64,000 bases of DNA from Phycisphaerales bacterium (GTDB lineage: Bacteria > Planctomycetota > Phycisphaerae > UBA1845 > Fen-1342), in contig JALHJL010000007.1 in the NCBI GenBank assembly GCA_022839625.1, positions 44,737 through 108,736 of the forward strand. Direction: 5' to 3'. Positions 51,382-59,197 of this stretch are shown one piece after another (the stretch's first letter is position 1; every line of letters begins with the position of its first letter). The notes beneath the pieces were generated by a model. That model saw only the letters and a list, made by a program, of their open reading frames with translations. It did no database searches and had not been told where the DNA came from. The position numbers and the translations under genes are program-made.

Positions 51382-51978
51382 ATGCCCGCCGACTCCTGCT
51401 CACTTGAACCCGCGGCGGCGGGCCGGCTGGCCGTCATCGGCGGCTGCATGTTCGCCGGCAAGACGGCCCGGCTGATCGAGCGGCTCAGCGCGGCCCGCGC
51501 AGCCGGCCGGCGCGTGGTCGCCTGCAAGCATCGGCTCGACACGCGGTATGACCCGACGTTGCTGATGACACACGATGGGCGGAGCTTTCCTGCCGCCGCG
51601 GTGACCGGTGCCGCCGGAGTCCTCCGGGTGGCGATCGGCGCGGAAGTGCTGGGGATCGACGAGGGGCAGTTCTTCGGGCGGGCACTGGTCGGAGTGTGCC
51701 GCGAGCTCCGGGCGCAGGGGTGCATGGTGATCGTGGCGGGCATCGACCACGACGCCTGGGGGCAACCCTTTCCGCCGCTGCCGCAACTCCTGCGACTTGC
51801 CGACGAGGTCGAGCATCTGTCGGCTCCGTGTACGGTGTGCGGCCGGCCCGCAGCCTACTCGCAACGCATGGTGCCGGTCGTCGGCGGACAAATGGTCGGC
51901 GGACCGGGCGATTACGAGCCGCGGTGTGCCGAGCATTTCCGCCCGCTGCCGCCGCCGGCGCCGGTGTACGAGCAGTAG
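51382..51978 (+). CDS. tdk: Thymidine kinase (type II)
   Basis: Phosphorylates thymidine in the salvage pathway. The 198-residue protein has the Walker A loop GGCMFAGKTARL, KHRLDTRYD, the Walker B-type GIDEGQFF, and the zinc-binding CTVCGRPAAYSQRM plus a later Cys-His (RCAEHF). A lasso loop with the feedback-sensitive Tyr-rich segment is reduced. GTG 51376 and ATG 51382 are both possible; neither has a clear ribosome site. It is slightly longer at the N-terminus than E. coli Tdk. Cotranscribed with the DUF89 gene. Confidence 0.9.
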   Translation: MPADSCSLEPAAAGRLAVIGGCMFAGKTARLIERLSAARAAGRRVVACKHRLDTRYDPTLLMTHDGRSFPAAAVTGAAGVLRVAIGAEVLGIDEGQFFGRALVGVCRELRAQGCMVIVAGIDHDAWGQPFPPLPQLLRLADEVEHLSAPCTVCGRPAAYSQRMVPVVGGQMVGGPGDYEPRCAEHFRPLPPPAPVYEQ

Positions 51979-52131
51979 CGTCGCGTCGCTCCGGACGGCG
52001 CGGCGAGACGAGCCGAAGCCGGCGCGATGAGCTGCGGCTCTGCGCCACGCCGGCGGTGGGCACACACGAATCGGCCGCCGCAACACGGTCGAACCTGCCG
52101 CACGGACGGCGCTTGCGGTACGATGCTACAC

Positions 52132-52827
52132 ATGAAGACGATTGGACTGATCGGCGGGCTGAGCTGGGAATCCACGATAACGTACTATCGCGTCATCAAC
52201 GAGTACGTGGCGCGGCGGCTGGGCAGCCCGCACTCGGCGAGGTGCCTGCTCTGGTCGTTCGATTTCGACGAGATCTACCGCCTGCCGCAGGAGGACCGGT
52301 GGGCGGACGCCACGCGACTCGTGATCGACGCGGCGGGCGCCTTGCGCCGCGCCGGGGCGGACTTTCTCGTCATCTGCGCGAACACGCTGCACAAGGTAGC
52401 CGACGAGGTGCAAGCGGCGGCCGGGTTGCCGCTGTTGCACATTGCGGACGCCACGGCCGAGCGCATCAAGGCCGCCGGCCTGCGCCACGTCGGGCTGCTG
52501 GGCACGCGCTATACCATGGAGCTGGATTTCTACCGTGGCCGGCTGGCCGAGCGCCACGGCGTGGAGGTGACTGTTCCGGGCGCGGCCGACCGCAAGTTCG
52601 TCCATGACGTGATCATCGACGAGCTGTGTCGCGGCGTGGTCTCCGACGTCTCGCGGCAGCGGTCTCGCGGGATTCTCCGGGACCTCGCCATGGCCGGGTG
52701 CGGCGGCACGATTCTCGGCTGCACCGAGCTCGGCCTGCTGATCGCGCCGGACGACAGCCCGGTGCCGCTGTTCGACACGGCGATCATCCACGCCGAGGCG
52801 GCGGCAGCGTTGGCGCTCGAGCTGTAG
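52132..52827 (+). CDS. Aspartate/glutamate racemase family protein
   Basis: A 231-residue two-domain PLP-independent racemase. IGLIGGLSWESTITYYRVIN opens the protein; the two catalytic cysteines lie in LVICANTLHK and in ILGCTELGLL, both present, so it should be a true racemase rather than an isomerase with one Cys. It belongs to the YgeA/RacX-like group with broad amino-acid specificity. ATG 52132; ATG 52123 three codons earlier also fits. It precedes the NifS-SelD fusion gene by 85 nt on the same strand. Confidence 0.88.
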   Translation: MKTIGLIGGLSWESTITYYRVINEYVARRLGSPHSARCLLWSFDFDEIYRLPQEDRWADATRLVIDAAGALRRAGADFLVICANTLHKVADEVQAAAGLPLLHIADATAERIKAAGLRHVGLLGTRYTMELDFYRGRLAERHGVEVTVPGAADRKFVHDVIIDELCRGVVSDVSRQRSRGILRDLAMAGCGGTILGCTELGLLIAPDDSPVPLFDTAIIHAEAAAALALEL

Positions 52828-52912
52828 CGCGCCCCAGGCTGTTTCCGCGGCCGTCCCGCGTTAGCATGCACGTCTTGGACGCTCTTCTACGAGCTCTTTG
52901 AGGACCAGCGCG

Positions 52913-55117
52913 ATGGACCCGATCTACCTGGACTACAACGCCACAACGCCGCTCGACCCGGCGGTCATCGCGGCCATGCGGCCCTACCTGGAGTCGCATT
53001 TCGGCAACCCCTCCAGCAGCCATGCCTACGGCGTGCGGGCAAAGCAGGCGGTGGAAGCGGCGCGACAGCAGGTGGCCCACTTGCTGGGCGCGCGCCCGGA
53101 CGAGATCGTTTTTACCAGCGGAGGATCCGAATCGAATAACCTCGCCATCCGCGGTGCGGCGCATGCGCTGCGCTCGAAGGGTAACCACATCGTCATGTCG
53201 GCGATCGAGCACCCAGCGGTAAGCGAGGTCTGCCGGTATCTGGAGTCGCAGGGTTTTCGCGTCAGCATCGTGCCGGTGGACAAGACGGGCCTGGTCGATC
53301 CGGCCGACGTTGCGAAGGCCATGACCCCCGCCACCACGCTGGTCACGATCATGCACGCCAACAACGAGGTCGGCACGATTCAGCCGATTCGGGCGATTGC
53401 GGAGATTGCGCACCGGCACGGGGCCTGGATGCACACGGACGCGGCGCAGTCCGTCGGCAAGATCCCCACGCGCGTCGATGAGCTCGGCGTTGATCTGTTG
53501 TCCATCGCGGGGCACAAGCTCTACGCACCAAAAGGGATCGGCGCGCTGTACATCCGCACGGGGGTGCAGCTCGAAAAGCTGATCTTCGGTGCGAATCATG
53601 AGCGTGGCTGGCGGGCGGGTACCGAAAACGTGCTGGAGATCGTCGGCCTGGGCAAGGCCTGCGAACTTGCGGCCCAGCAGCTCGACGAGCGCAGCGCGCG
53701 GCTGCGTGCCCTGCGCGACCGCCTGCACGAGGGCATCATGGCGCACCTGCCGCAGACGCGCCTGAACGGCCATCCCGAGCTACGCTTACCCAACACACTC
53801 AGCCTGAGCTTCCCCGGAATCGAAGCCGGCGCAATTCTGGCGGAATTGACCGAGGTGGCCGCGTCGGCGGGCGCGGCCTGCCACTCGGATGAAGTCGTCA
53901 TGTCGGAGACGTTGAAGGCCATGGGGGTGCCCGTCGACCAGGCGCTGGGCACAATCCGTTTCTCGACCGGCGTGTTTCTCACGGAGGCCGATATCGACCG
54001 GGCCATCGACGCCACGGTCCGCGTGGTGGAGCGTCTGCACCGCAGCGACGCACATGCACAGCCGACGCCCGCGGCCGACCAGATCAAGCTGACGCGCTTC
54101 ACGGCAGGCCTCGGGTGCGCCTGCAAGCTGCGTCCGCAGGCCCTCGAACGGGTGCTGGCCGCGCTGCCGCGGGCCGCGGCGAATCCGAACGTGCTGGTCG
54201 GCATCGATTCGGCCGATGATGCCGCCGTCTACCGCCTGAACGACGAGATCGCGCTCGTCGAGACGCTCGACTTCTTCACGCCGGTCGTTGACGACCCGTT
54301 CGCGTTCGGCGCCATCGCGGCGGCCAACGCGCTCAGTGACATTTATGCCATGGGGGCCAAGCCGTTATTCGCGCTGAACATCGTCGGCTTCCCGTCCAAC
54401 CGGCTGCCGCTCGGCGTGCTGGAGCAAATCCTGCGCGGCGGGCAACACGTCGCCGCCGAGGCAGGCATTCCCATCATTGGCGGGCACACGGTGGATGACC
54501 CGGAGCCGAAGTACGGTCTGGTTGTCACGGGCGTCGTGGACCCCCGCGCAATGTGGACCAACACGGGTGCCCGCCCCGGCGATGCACTGATTCTGACCAA
54601 GCCGCTTGGCCTGGGGATCATGAGTACAGCGCTGAAGGCAGGGCTGTTGCGTCCGGAGGGCGAGCAGGAGATTCAGTCGCTGATGATGGCGCTCAATCGC
54701 GCGGCCGCCGACGTGCTGCGTAGCTTCGAGGTGCACGCCTGCACCGACGTGACCGGGTTTGGGCTGCTGGGCCATTTGCGCGAAATGGCCGCTGGCAGCG
54801 GCATGGATGTCGAGATTGACCACCGGGCGCTGCCGCTGATCGAGGGCGCGTTCGATCTGGCGGTCGGCGGAACCGTGCCGGGCGGAACGCGAAATAACCA
54901 GCTTCATGTCGAGCCCCACGTGACCTGGGACGCCGGCGTGTCCGAAACCTATCGCATTCTCGCGTGCGACGCCCAGACCTCCGGGGGGTTGTTAGCAGCG
55001 GTGGCCGAGACGCAGGCGGATGCTGCGCTGCGGGGGCTGCACAGGGCTGGCGTCACGGCGGCCGCCGTTGTTGGGCGGGTCACGACCGCCGGCATGGGCC
55101 GAATCTGCGTCCGGTAG
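52913..55117 (+). CDS. selD: Cysteine desulfurase-selenophosphate synthetase fusion (NifS-SelD)
   Basis: A 734-residue two-enzyme protein. Residues 1-375 are a NifS-type desulfurase: YLDYNATTPLD, PLP lysine Lys202 in AGHKLYAPKG, active Cys323 in SAGAACHSDEVVMS. Residues about 390-734 are SelD: LTRFTAGLGCACKLRP places Cys402 and Lys405 where E. coli SelD has Cys17 and Lys20, then GIDSADDAAVY, DFFTPVVDDPFAFG, IIGGHTVDDPEPKYG and TDVTGFGLLGHLREMA. The fusion probably hands selenium from selenocysteine (or sulfide-like persulfide) straight to SelD for selenophosphate. GAGGA at 52900-52904 precedes ATG 52913. SelA, SelB, tRNA-Sec and MnmH are not in the window. Confidence 0.93.
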   Translation: MDPIYLDYNATTPLDPAVIAAMRPYLESHFGNPSSSHAYGVRAKQAVEAARQQVAHLLGARPDEIVFTSGGSESNNLAIRGAAHALRSKGNHIVMSAIEHPAVSEVCRYLESQGFRVSIVPVDKTGLVDPADVAKAMTPATTLVTIMHANNEVGTIQPIRAIAEIAHRHGAWMHTDAAQSVGKIPTRVDELGVDLLSIAGHKLYAPKGIGALYIRTGVQLEKLIFGANHERGWRAGTENVLEIVGLGKACELAAQQLDERSARLRALRDRLHEGIMAHLPQTRLNGHPELRLPNTLSLSFPGIEAGAILAELTEVAASAGAACHSDEVVMSETLKAMGVPVDQALGTIRFSTGVFLTEADIDRAIDATVRVVERLHRSDAHAQPTPAADQIKLTRFTAGLGCACKLRPQALERVLAALPRAAANPNVLVGIDSADDAAVYRLNDEIALVETLDFFTPVVDDPFAFGAIAAANALSDIYAMGAKPLFALNIVGFPSNRLPLGVLEQILRGGQHVAAEAGIPIIGGHTVDDPEPKYGLVVTGVVDPRAMWTNTGARPGDALILTKPLGLGIMSTALKAGLLRPEGEQEIQSLMMALNRAAADVLRSFEVHACTDVTGFGLLGHLREMAAGSGMDVEIDHRALPLIEGAFDLAVGGTVPGGTRNNQLHVEPHVTWDAGVSETYRILACDAQTSGGLLAAVAETQADAALRGLHRAGVTAAAVVGRVTTAGMGRICVR

Positions 55118-55287
55118 GACCAGGTGCGGCGGCACCATTGGCGCTGGAGACGCAGCGCCGACGGCGTTACGCGCGATCGGTTCGGGTCGTCCGGACCTTC
55201 ACGTTCGCGTAAGATCTCAGGATGAAGAGCACCAGGGAAGTCCGTGCGCAGGTGTGAAGGTCAGCGGCTCTCCTTGAGTATCGAGAT

Positions 55288-56664
55288 ATGCCTGCTTCCG
55301 AGAAGAGAATGAAGACCGCGGCTGAAGCGAACACGCACCAGGTTATCCTCGACTCGGTCGCCGACGGCGTGTTCACCGTCGACCTGGAGTGGCGGATCAC
55401 GTCGTTCAACGCGGCCGCGGAGCGGATCACCGGCGTGAAGCGCGCCGAAGCGCTGGGGCGGCACTGCTGCGACGTGTTCCGGGCGAGTATCTGCGAGACT
55501 GAGTGTGCCCTGAAAGGGACGCACCGCACGGGCCGGCCGGTCGTCAACAAAGCCATCTACATCGTCCGGGCCGACGGCGAGCGCATCCCGATCAGCATTT
55601 CGACCGCCGTCCTGAAGGACACGCAGGGGCGCGTGATCGGCGGCGTGGAGACGTTCCGCGACCTGAGCCAGGTCGAGGAGCTGCGCAAGGAGTTGGAGGG
55701 GCGCTACACGTTCGCGGACCTCGTGGGGCGCAGCGCGGCCATGCAGCAGCTCTTTGAGCTGCTGCCGCAGGTCGCGGTCAGTGCCAGCACGGCGTTGATC
55801 GAGGGCGAGAGCGGGACGGGCAAGGAGCTGGTCGCTCGCGCGATTCACAACCTCTCGCCGCGGAGCAAGCGCCGCTTTGTCGCACTGAACTGCGGCGCCT
55901 TGCCCGATACGCTGCTGGAGTCCGAGTTGTTCGGCTACAAGGCCGGGGCGTTCACGGACGCCAGGCGGGACAAGCCCGGGCGGCTGGCAGTGGCCGATCG
56001 CGGCACGCTGTTTCTCGACGAGATCGGGGATGTCTCGCCCGCCATGCAGACGCGGCTGCTGCGTGTGCTCCAGGAGCGCGTGTTCGAGCCGCTGGGCTCG
56101 GTCGAGCCGGTCCCTGTCGACGTTCGAATCGTGGCCGCCACGCACCGTGATCTGGACGAGTGGGTGCGCGCCGGGAAGTTCCGGGAGGACCTCTACTATC
56201 GCATCAACGTCGTCCGCCTGCGGCTGCCGCCGCTACGGGAACGACGCGAGGATATCCCGTTACTCATCGAACGGTTCATCACCCGCTTCAACCGCGTGCA
56301 GAACAAGGACATCGCCGGCGTCTCGGACGCGGCCCTGGCGATCCTGATGGCGCACGCGTATCCGGGCAATGTGCGTGAGCTGGAGAACATCATCGAGCAC
56401 GCGTTCGTACTCTGTCGCGGCGGTCTGATCGAGCCGCAACACCTGCCGCCGGCGCTGCACGGCGCGGCGGGCAAGGCCCCGCGCCGCCTGAAGACGGGCC
56501 TGACGCTGGCGGAACTGGAGGCCATCCACATCAGCGACGCGCTGCGGCGTCATCGCGGCAACCGTGCTGCCGCGGCGCGGGAACTGGGCATCAACGCGAG
56601 CACACTGTTCCGTAAGCTCAAGACGCTGGGGATCGACGGTTCGAGTTCGCCCAAGGTGCGATGA
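55288..56664 (+). CDS. PAS-domain sigma-54-dependent activator
   Basis: A 458-residue NtrC-family activator, probable controller of the downstream operon. PAS domain at residues about 15-125 with a Cys pattern (Cys60, Cys61, Cys69, Cys73 in CCDVFRASICETECAL) that could bind a cluster or sense redox. AAA+ domain: Walker A GESGTGKE (173-180), Walker B LFLDEIGD (241-248), and the sigma-54 contact loop reads GAFTDA (220-225) rather than GAFTGA. C-terminal Fis-type HTH at about 425-451. Its gene order beside NifX/MinD genes recalls DVU2106, the regulator of the Desulfovibrio orange-protein operons. ATG 55288. Confidence 0.9.
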   Translation: MPASEKRMKTAAEANTHQVILDSVADGVFTVDLEWRITSFNAAAERITGVKRAEALGRHCCDVFRASICETECALKGTHRTGRPVVNKAIYIVRADGERIPISISTAVLKDTQGRVIGGVETFRDLSQVEELRKELEGRYTFADLVGRSAAMQQLFELLPQVAVSASTALIEGESGTGKELVARAIHNLSPRSKRRFVALNCGALPDTLLESELFGYKAGAFTDARRDKPGRLAVADRGTLFLDEIGDVSPAMQTRLLRVLQERVFEPLGSVEPVPVDVRIVAATHRDLDEWVRAGKFREDLYYRINVVRLRLPPLRERREDIPLLIERFITRFNRVQNKDIAGVSDAALAILMAHAYPGNVRELENIIEHAFVLCRGGLIEPQHLPPALHGAAGKAPRRLKTGLTLAELEAIHISDALRRHRGNRAAAARELGINASTLFRKLKTLGIDGSSSPKVR

Positions 56665-56720
56665 CACGTCGCGCGGGCTGCCGGGCCCAGCGGTGGGGCC
56701 GTTTGAAAGTCAGGCCGCCT

Positions 56721-57239
56721 TCAGGGCTCTCCGGCGGCCGGTAATCGACGTTGTCCGCGTTGCTGCGCCGTCTGCTCATCCACTGCCTCCAGCCAGCCGG
56801 TTCGCGCGCCGGCGCGGTAATCGAAGCGGGGCACATAGGGCTTGATATCGAGCAGCGGCGTGCCGTCGAGGATGTCCACGTCTTCCAGGTGGAGCAGGCA
56901 ACCCTCGCGGCGGACGAGTCGGACCAGGCTCAGACCGATCGGATTCGGCCGCGTCGGCGCACGCGTCGCGAACACGCCGTGCTCGGCATCCTGTAGAAAC
57001 GGCTTGACGATCAGGCGTGCTGGACCTGCGCGGTGGAACCAGTAGAGCAGCCAGACGTGCGAGAAGCCGTCGAGGTCTGCCAATCCTCCGGCATATTCGG
57101 GCAGGATTTCGGCTTGGCCCGGTACACCCTCCGCGAAGTTTGGCTGGATGGGCGTTTCCTCGGCGCGCACGTGGGGCGAGTGGATCACGCCGATCGGATG
57201 GATGATCTGCGCTTCAGTGGTGGAACCGTGCCCGGGCAT
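56721..57239 (-). CDS. trmO: tRNA m6t6A37 methyltransferase TrmO (TsaA family)
   Basis: SAM-dependent methyltransferase that adds a methyl group to t6A37 in tRNA-Thr. The 172-residue beta-barrel protein has the family motifs IGVIHSPHVRAEETPIQPNF, DLDGFSHVWLLYWFH and FATRAPTRPNPIGLSLVRL, and the LEDVDILDGTPLLDIKPYVP segment. It is of the short bacterial type. The start is one of two adjacent ATGs (57242, 57239) after GGGAG at about 57250. It lies between the sigma-54 activator and the orange-protein-like operon, transcribed the other way; TsaA genes often sit near such clusters in anaerobes. Confidence 0.88.
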   Translation of the reverse strand: MPGHGSTTEAQIIHPIGVIHSPHVRAEETPIQPNFAEGVPGQAEILPEYAGGLADLDGFSHVWLLYWFHRAGPARLIVKPFLQDAEHGVFATRAPTRPNPIGLSLVRLVRREGCLLHLEDVDILDGTPLLDIKPYVPRFDYRAGARTGWLEAVDEQTAQQRGQRRLPAAGEP

Positions 57240-57614
57240 CATCACACTCCCAGTGGGCGACAAAGACAGCAAAGAGCGGCGTCCGGCCATCCGCTGCGAC
57301 AAGCTCCGCTCCGAATGCGCACTCGCGCTCGACGCGACGACGATGACATTAAGCGGCAGTAGCGGGCACGTCACCTCCAACGCCCGGCTGCCAAAGCCCT
57401 GCTCCAACCCGAGCGGGGTTTGCCAAGCCAGCGGCCGCACTGCGAGGCAGTGCACTATGCAACGGCACGTGCCACCAATAGTTGCGTAATGCAATGTCGC
57501 CCGGAGACGCGGCCCCGCCGCACAAGGGACTGCAACTTGATGTGGGGTCGAATCTTATCCATCCGCGCTCGCATCATCTGAGCACTGGTACGCCGCGTGC
57601 AGTCGCCATCCGAC
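57240..57614. other. Divergent control region between trmO and the NifX operon
   Basis: About 375 nt without a gene. It contains the candidate sigma-54 promoter at 57586-57601 and a perfect GGCACGTGCC palindrome at 57464-57473, a possible regulator site. No RNA fold recognised. Confidence 0.4.
57586..57601 (+). promoter_or_regulatory. Candidate sigma-54 promoter (-24/-12)
   Basis: TGGTACGCCGCGTGCA matches the sigma-54 consensus TGGCACG-N4-TTGCA at 10 of 12 defined positions, with the GG (57587-57588) and GC (57599-57600) correctly ten bases apart. The weakness is position: transcription would start near 57612, only about three bases before the first ATG, giving an almost leaderless message. 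Confidence 0.3.
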
Positions 57615-58079
57615 ATGAACGTGGCGATCCCGACGCTCGATGACCGTATCTCGCCCGTGTTCGACGTGGCGCAGACCGTCTTGCTTGTCGAACTCGACGG
57701 CAATTGCGAACTGCGTCGCCAGACGATCCCGCTGCATTCGCAGGATATTGCCCGGCGTGTCGGCGAGCTGTCGCAATCCGGCGTGAATGTGTTGATCTGC
57801 GGCGCCATTTCCCGGCCGCTGGAGGAGGTGCTGTGTGCCGCCGGAATCCACGTGATTCCACAAACGTGCGGTGCGGTGGAAGAAATCTTGCGGGCGTTCG
57901 TCGCCGGCCGGCTCAACGATCGCGCGTTTCTCATGCCCGGCTGTTGCGGGCGAAGGCGGCGCCGCGGGCGCGGTGCCGGTCACCACGGACGCTCCGGGCG
58001 CGCATCCGGCGGCCGGACACGCGGCGGCCGTCAGCACCCGGGCCCAGATGGTCAAGGACAGAAACAGCGGGAGAGATGA
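57615..58079 (+). CDS. NifX/NifB-fold (orange-protein-like) protein with Arg/Gly tail
   Basis: A 154-residue protein. Residues 1-110 form the dinitrogenase iron-molybdenum cofactor (NifX/NafY) fold: MNVAIPTLDDRISPVFDVAQ, NVLICGAISRPLEEVLCAAG, GAVEEILRAFVAGRL. The same fold carries a Mo-Cu cluster in the orange protein of Desulfovibrio. The last 40 residues (starting MPGCCGRRRRRGRGAGHH) are Arg/Gly/His-rich, unlike family members. First gene of an operon of at least eight; the start lies directly after a candidate sigma-54 site. Metal content unknown. Confidence 0.82.
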   Translation: MNVAIPTLDDRISPVFDVAQTVLLVELDGNCELRRQTIPLHSQDIARRVGELSQSGVNVLICGAISRPLEEVLCAAGIHVIPQTCGAVEEILRAFVAGRLNDRAFLMPGCCGRRRRRGRGAGHHGRSGRASGGRTRGGRQHPGPDGQGQKQRER

Positions 58080-58111
58080 GCACACAATCGCCCGCAGGAA
58101 GGAGCTATGAG

Positions 58112-58513
58112 ATGCCTGGTGGAGATCAGACAGGACCCCTTGGACAAGGACCGCGGACGGGCCGTGCGGCCGGTTTCTGCGCGGGCTACGACATGCCCGG
58201 CTACATGAACCCGCTGCCAGGTCGCGGCTACTGGGGTTGGGGGCGCGGCCGCGGCGGGGGACGCGGTGGCGGAGGTCGTGGGCGGCGGCACTGGTTCTAC
58301 GCGACCGGCCTGACAGGCTGGCAGCGCGGCGTGCGTGGCGGTTGGCGGGCGTTCCCTCCATATCCTCCGGCCTATGACGTGCCGGAGCCGACGCGGGAAC
58401 AGGAGCTGAGCATGTTGCAGGCCGACCTGCGCTGTCTGGAGCAGACGGCCGAGCGACTCCACCGCCGAATCGAAGAACTCAGCGCGGCCGAAGGTCAGGA
58501 AGCGCGGGCGTAG
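58112..58513 (+). CDS. DUF5320-family protein
   Basis: A 133-residue protein opening with MPGGDQTGPLGQGPRTGRAA, the hallmark of DUF5320, followed by a Gly/Arg-rich middle (GRGRGGGRGGGGRGRR), an aromatic segment and a C-terminal helix (TREQELSMLQADLRCLEQTA, ERLHRRIEELSAAEG) likely to form a coiled coil. DUF5320 proteins are typical of anaerobes and are usually beside NifX-type and MinD/Mrp ATPase genes, as here. AAGGAG at 58099-58104 precedes ATG 58112 by seven nucleotides. Biochemical role unknown. Confidence 0.85.
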   Translation: MPGGDQTGPLGQGPRTGRAAGFCAGYDMPGYMNPLPGRGYWGWGRGRGGGRGGGGRGRRHWFYATGLTGWQRGVRGGWRAFPPYPPAYDVPEPTREQELSMLQADLRCLEQTAERLHRRIEELSAAEGQEARA

Positions 58514-58583
58514 CCGCGCACCAGCGAAGCCGCAGCCGGCACGCAGCGTTGCCGTCCGGGCGGCGGATGAAAAGAGGAAACTC

Positions 58584-59153
58584 ATGAGAATCGCAGTGAC
58601 GGCCGGGGAGCCGCGGCTGGACGCGGAGATCGACCCGCGTTTTGGCCGGTGTCCCTTCTTCTTGATCGTGGAGACGGACAATCTCAGCGTTGAAGCGATC
58701 AGCAACGAGAACCAGGCCCTCGGGCAAGGTGCGGGGATCCAGTCGGCGCGACTGCTGGCGGAGCGTGGCGTCAAGTTCGTTCTGACCGGCAATTGCGGGC
58801 CGAACGCACATCAGACCCTGACGGCCGCCGGCATCGGCGTGATTGTGGGCTGCTCCGGGACGGTCCGCAGCGCGGTCGAGCAGTTTGCCGCCGGCCGCTT
58901 GCAGGCCGCCAGCGCCCCCAACGTGCCGGGCCACACGGGCATGAGCGCGGGAACGAGCCCCGCGCCGCCGGTCCCCGCGCCCGCGCCTCCGGCGAGCGGC
59001 CCCGGCCAAGGGGCCGGCCCGGGTTATGGGATGGGGCGCGGGCGTGGGGCCGGCGGCGGCATGGGCGGCGGCATGGGCCGCGGCATAGGGCGCGGCCGAG
59101 GGCAGGGCGGTGGGCGCGGGCAAGGACGCGGACGCGGCTGCGGCGGAAGCTGA
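58584..59153 (+). CDS. NifX/NifB-fold protein with long Gly/Arg/Pro tail
   Basis: A 189-residue protein. Residues 1-110 are a NifX fold of the MTH1175 type: MRIAVTAGEPRLDAEIDPRF, GRCPFFLIVETD, GAGIQSARLLAERGVKFVLT, GNCGPNAHQTLTAAGIGVIV, and SAVEQFAAGRL. The C-terminal 80 residues are a Pro/Ala linker and a tail of GRG and GGGMGGG repeats ending in RGRGCGGS. Such glycine-rich tails are occasionally seen on NifX-like proteins in anaerobes, but this one is long. GAGGAAAC precedes ATG 58584. It is the best candidate here for an orange-protein (Mo-Cu cluster) equivalent. Confidence 0.84.
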   Translation: MRIAVTAGEPRLDAEIDPRFGRCPFFLIVETDNLSVEAISNENQALGQGAGIQSARLLAERGVKFVLTGNCGPNAHQTLTAAGIGVIVGCSGTVRSAVEQFAAGRLQAASAPNVPGHTGMSAGTSPAPPVPAPAPPASGPGQGAGPGYGMGRGRGAGGGMGGGMGRGIGRGRGQGGGRGQGRGRGCGGS

Positions 59154-59197
59154 TCCCATCGGAGCGGGCCCCCGCGGGCAATGTGGAGACCAATCCT

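Noticed and set aside
57455..57485. Second sigma-54-like site (GGCACGTGCCACCAATAGTTGC)
   Set aside because: GG and GC are 11 rather than 10 bases apart on the minus strand and misplaced on the plus strand; better explained as the GGCACGTGCC palindrome.
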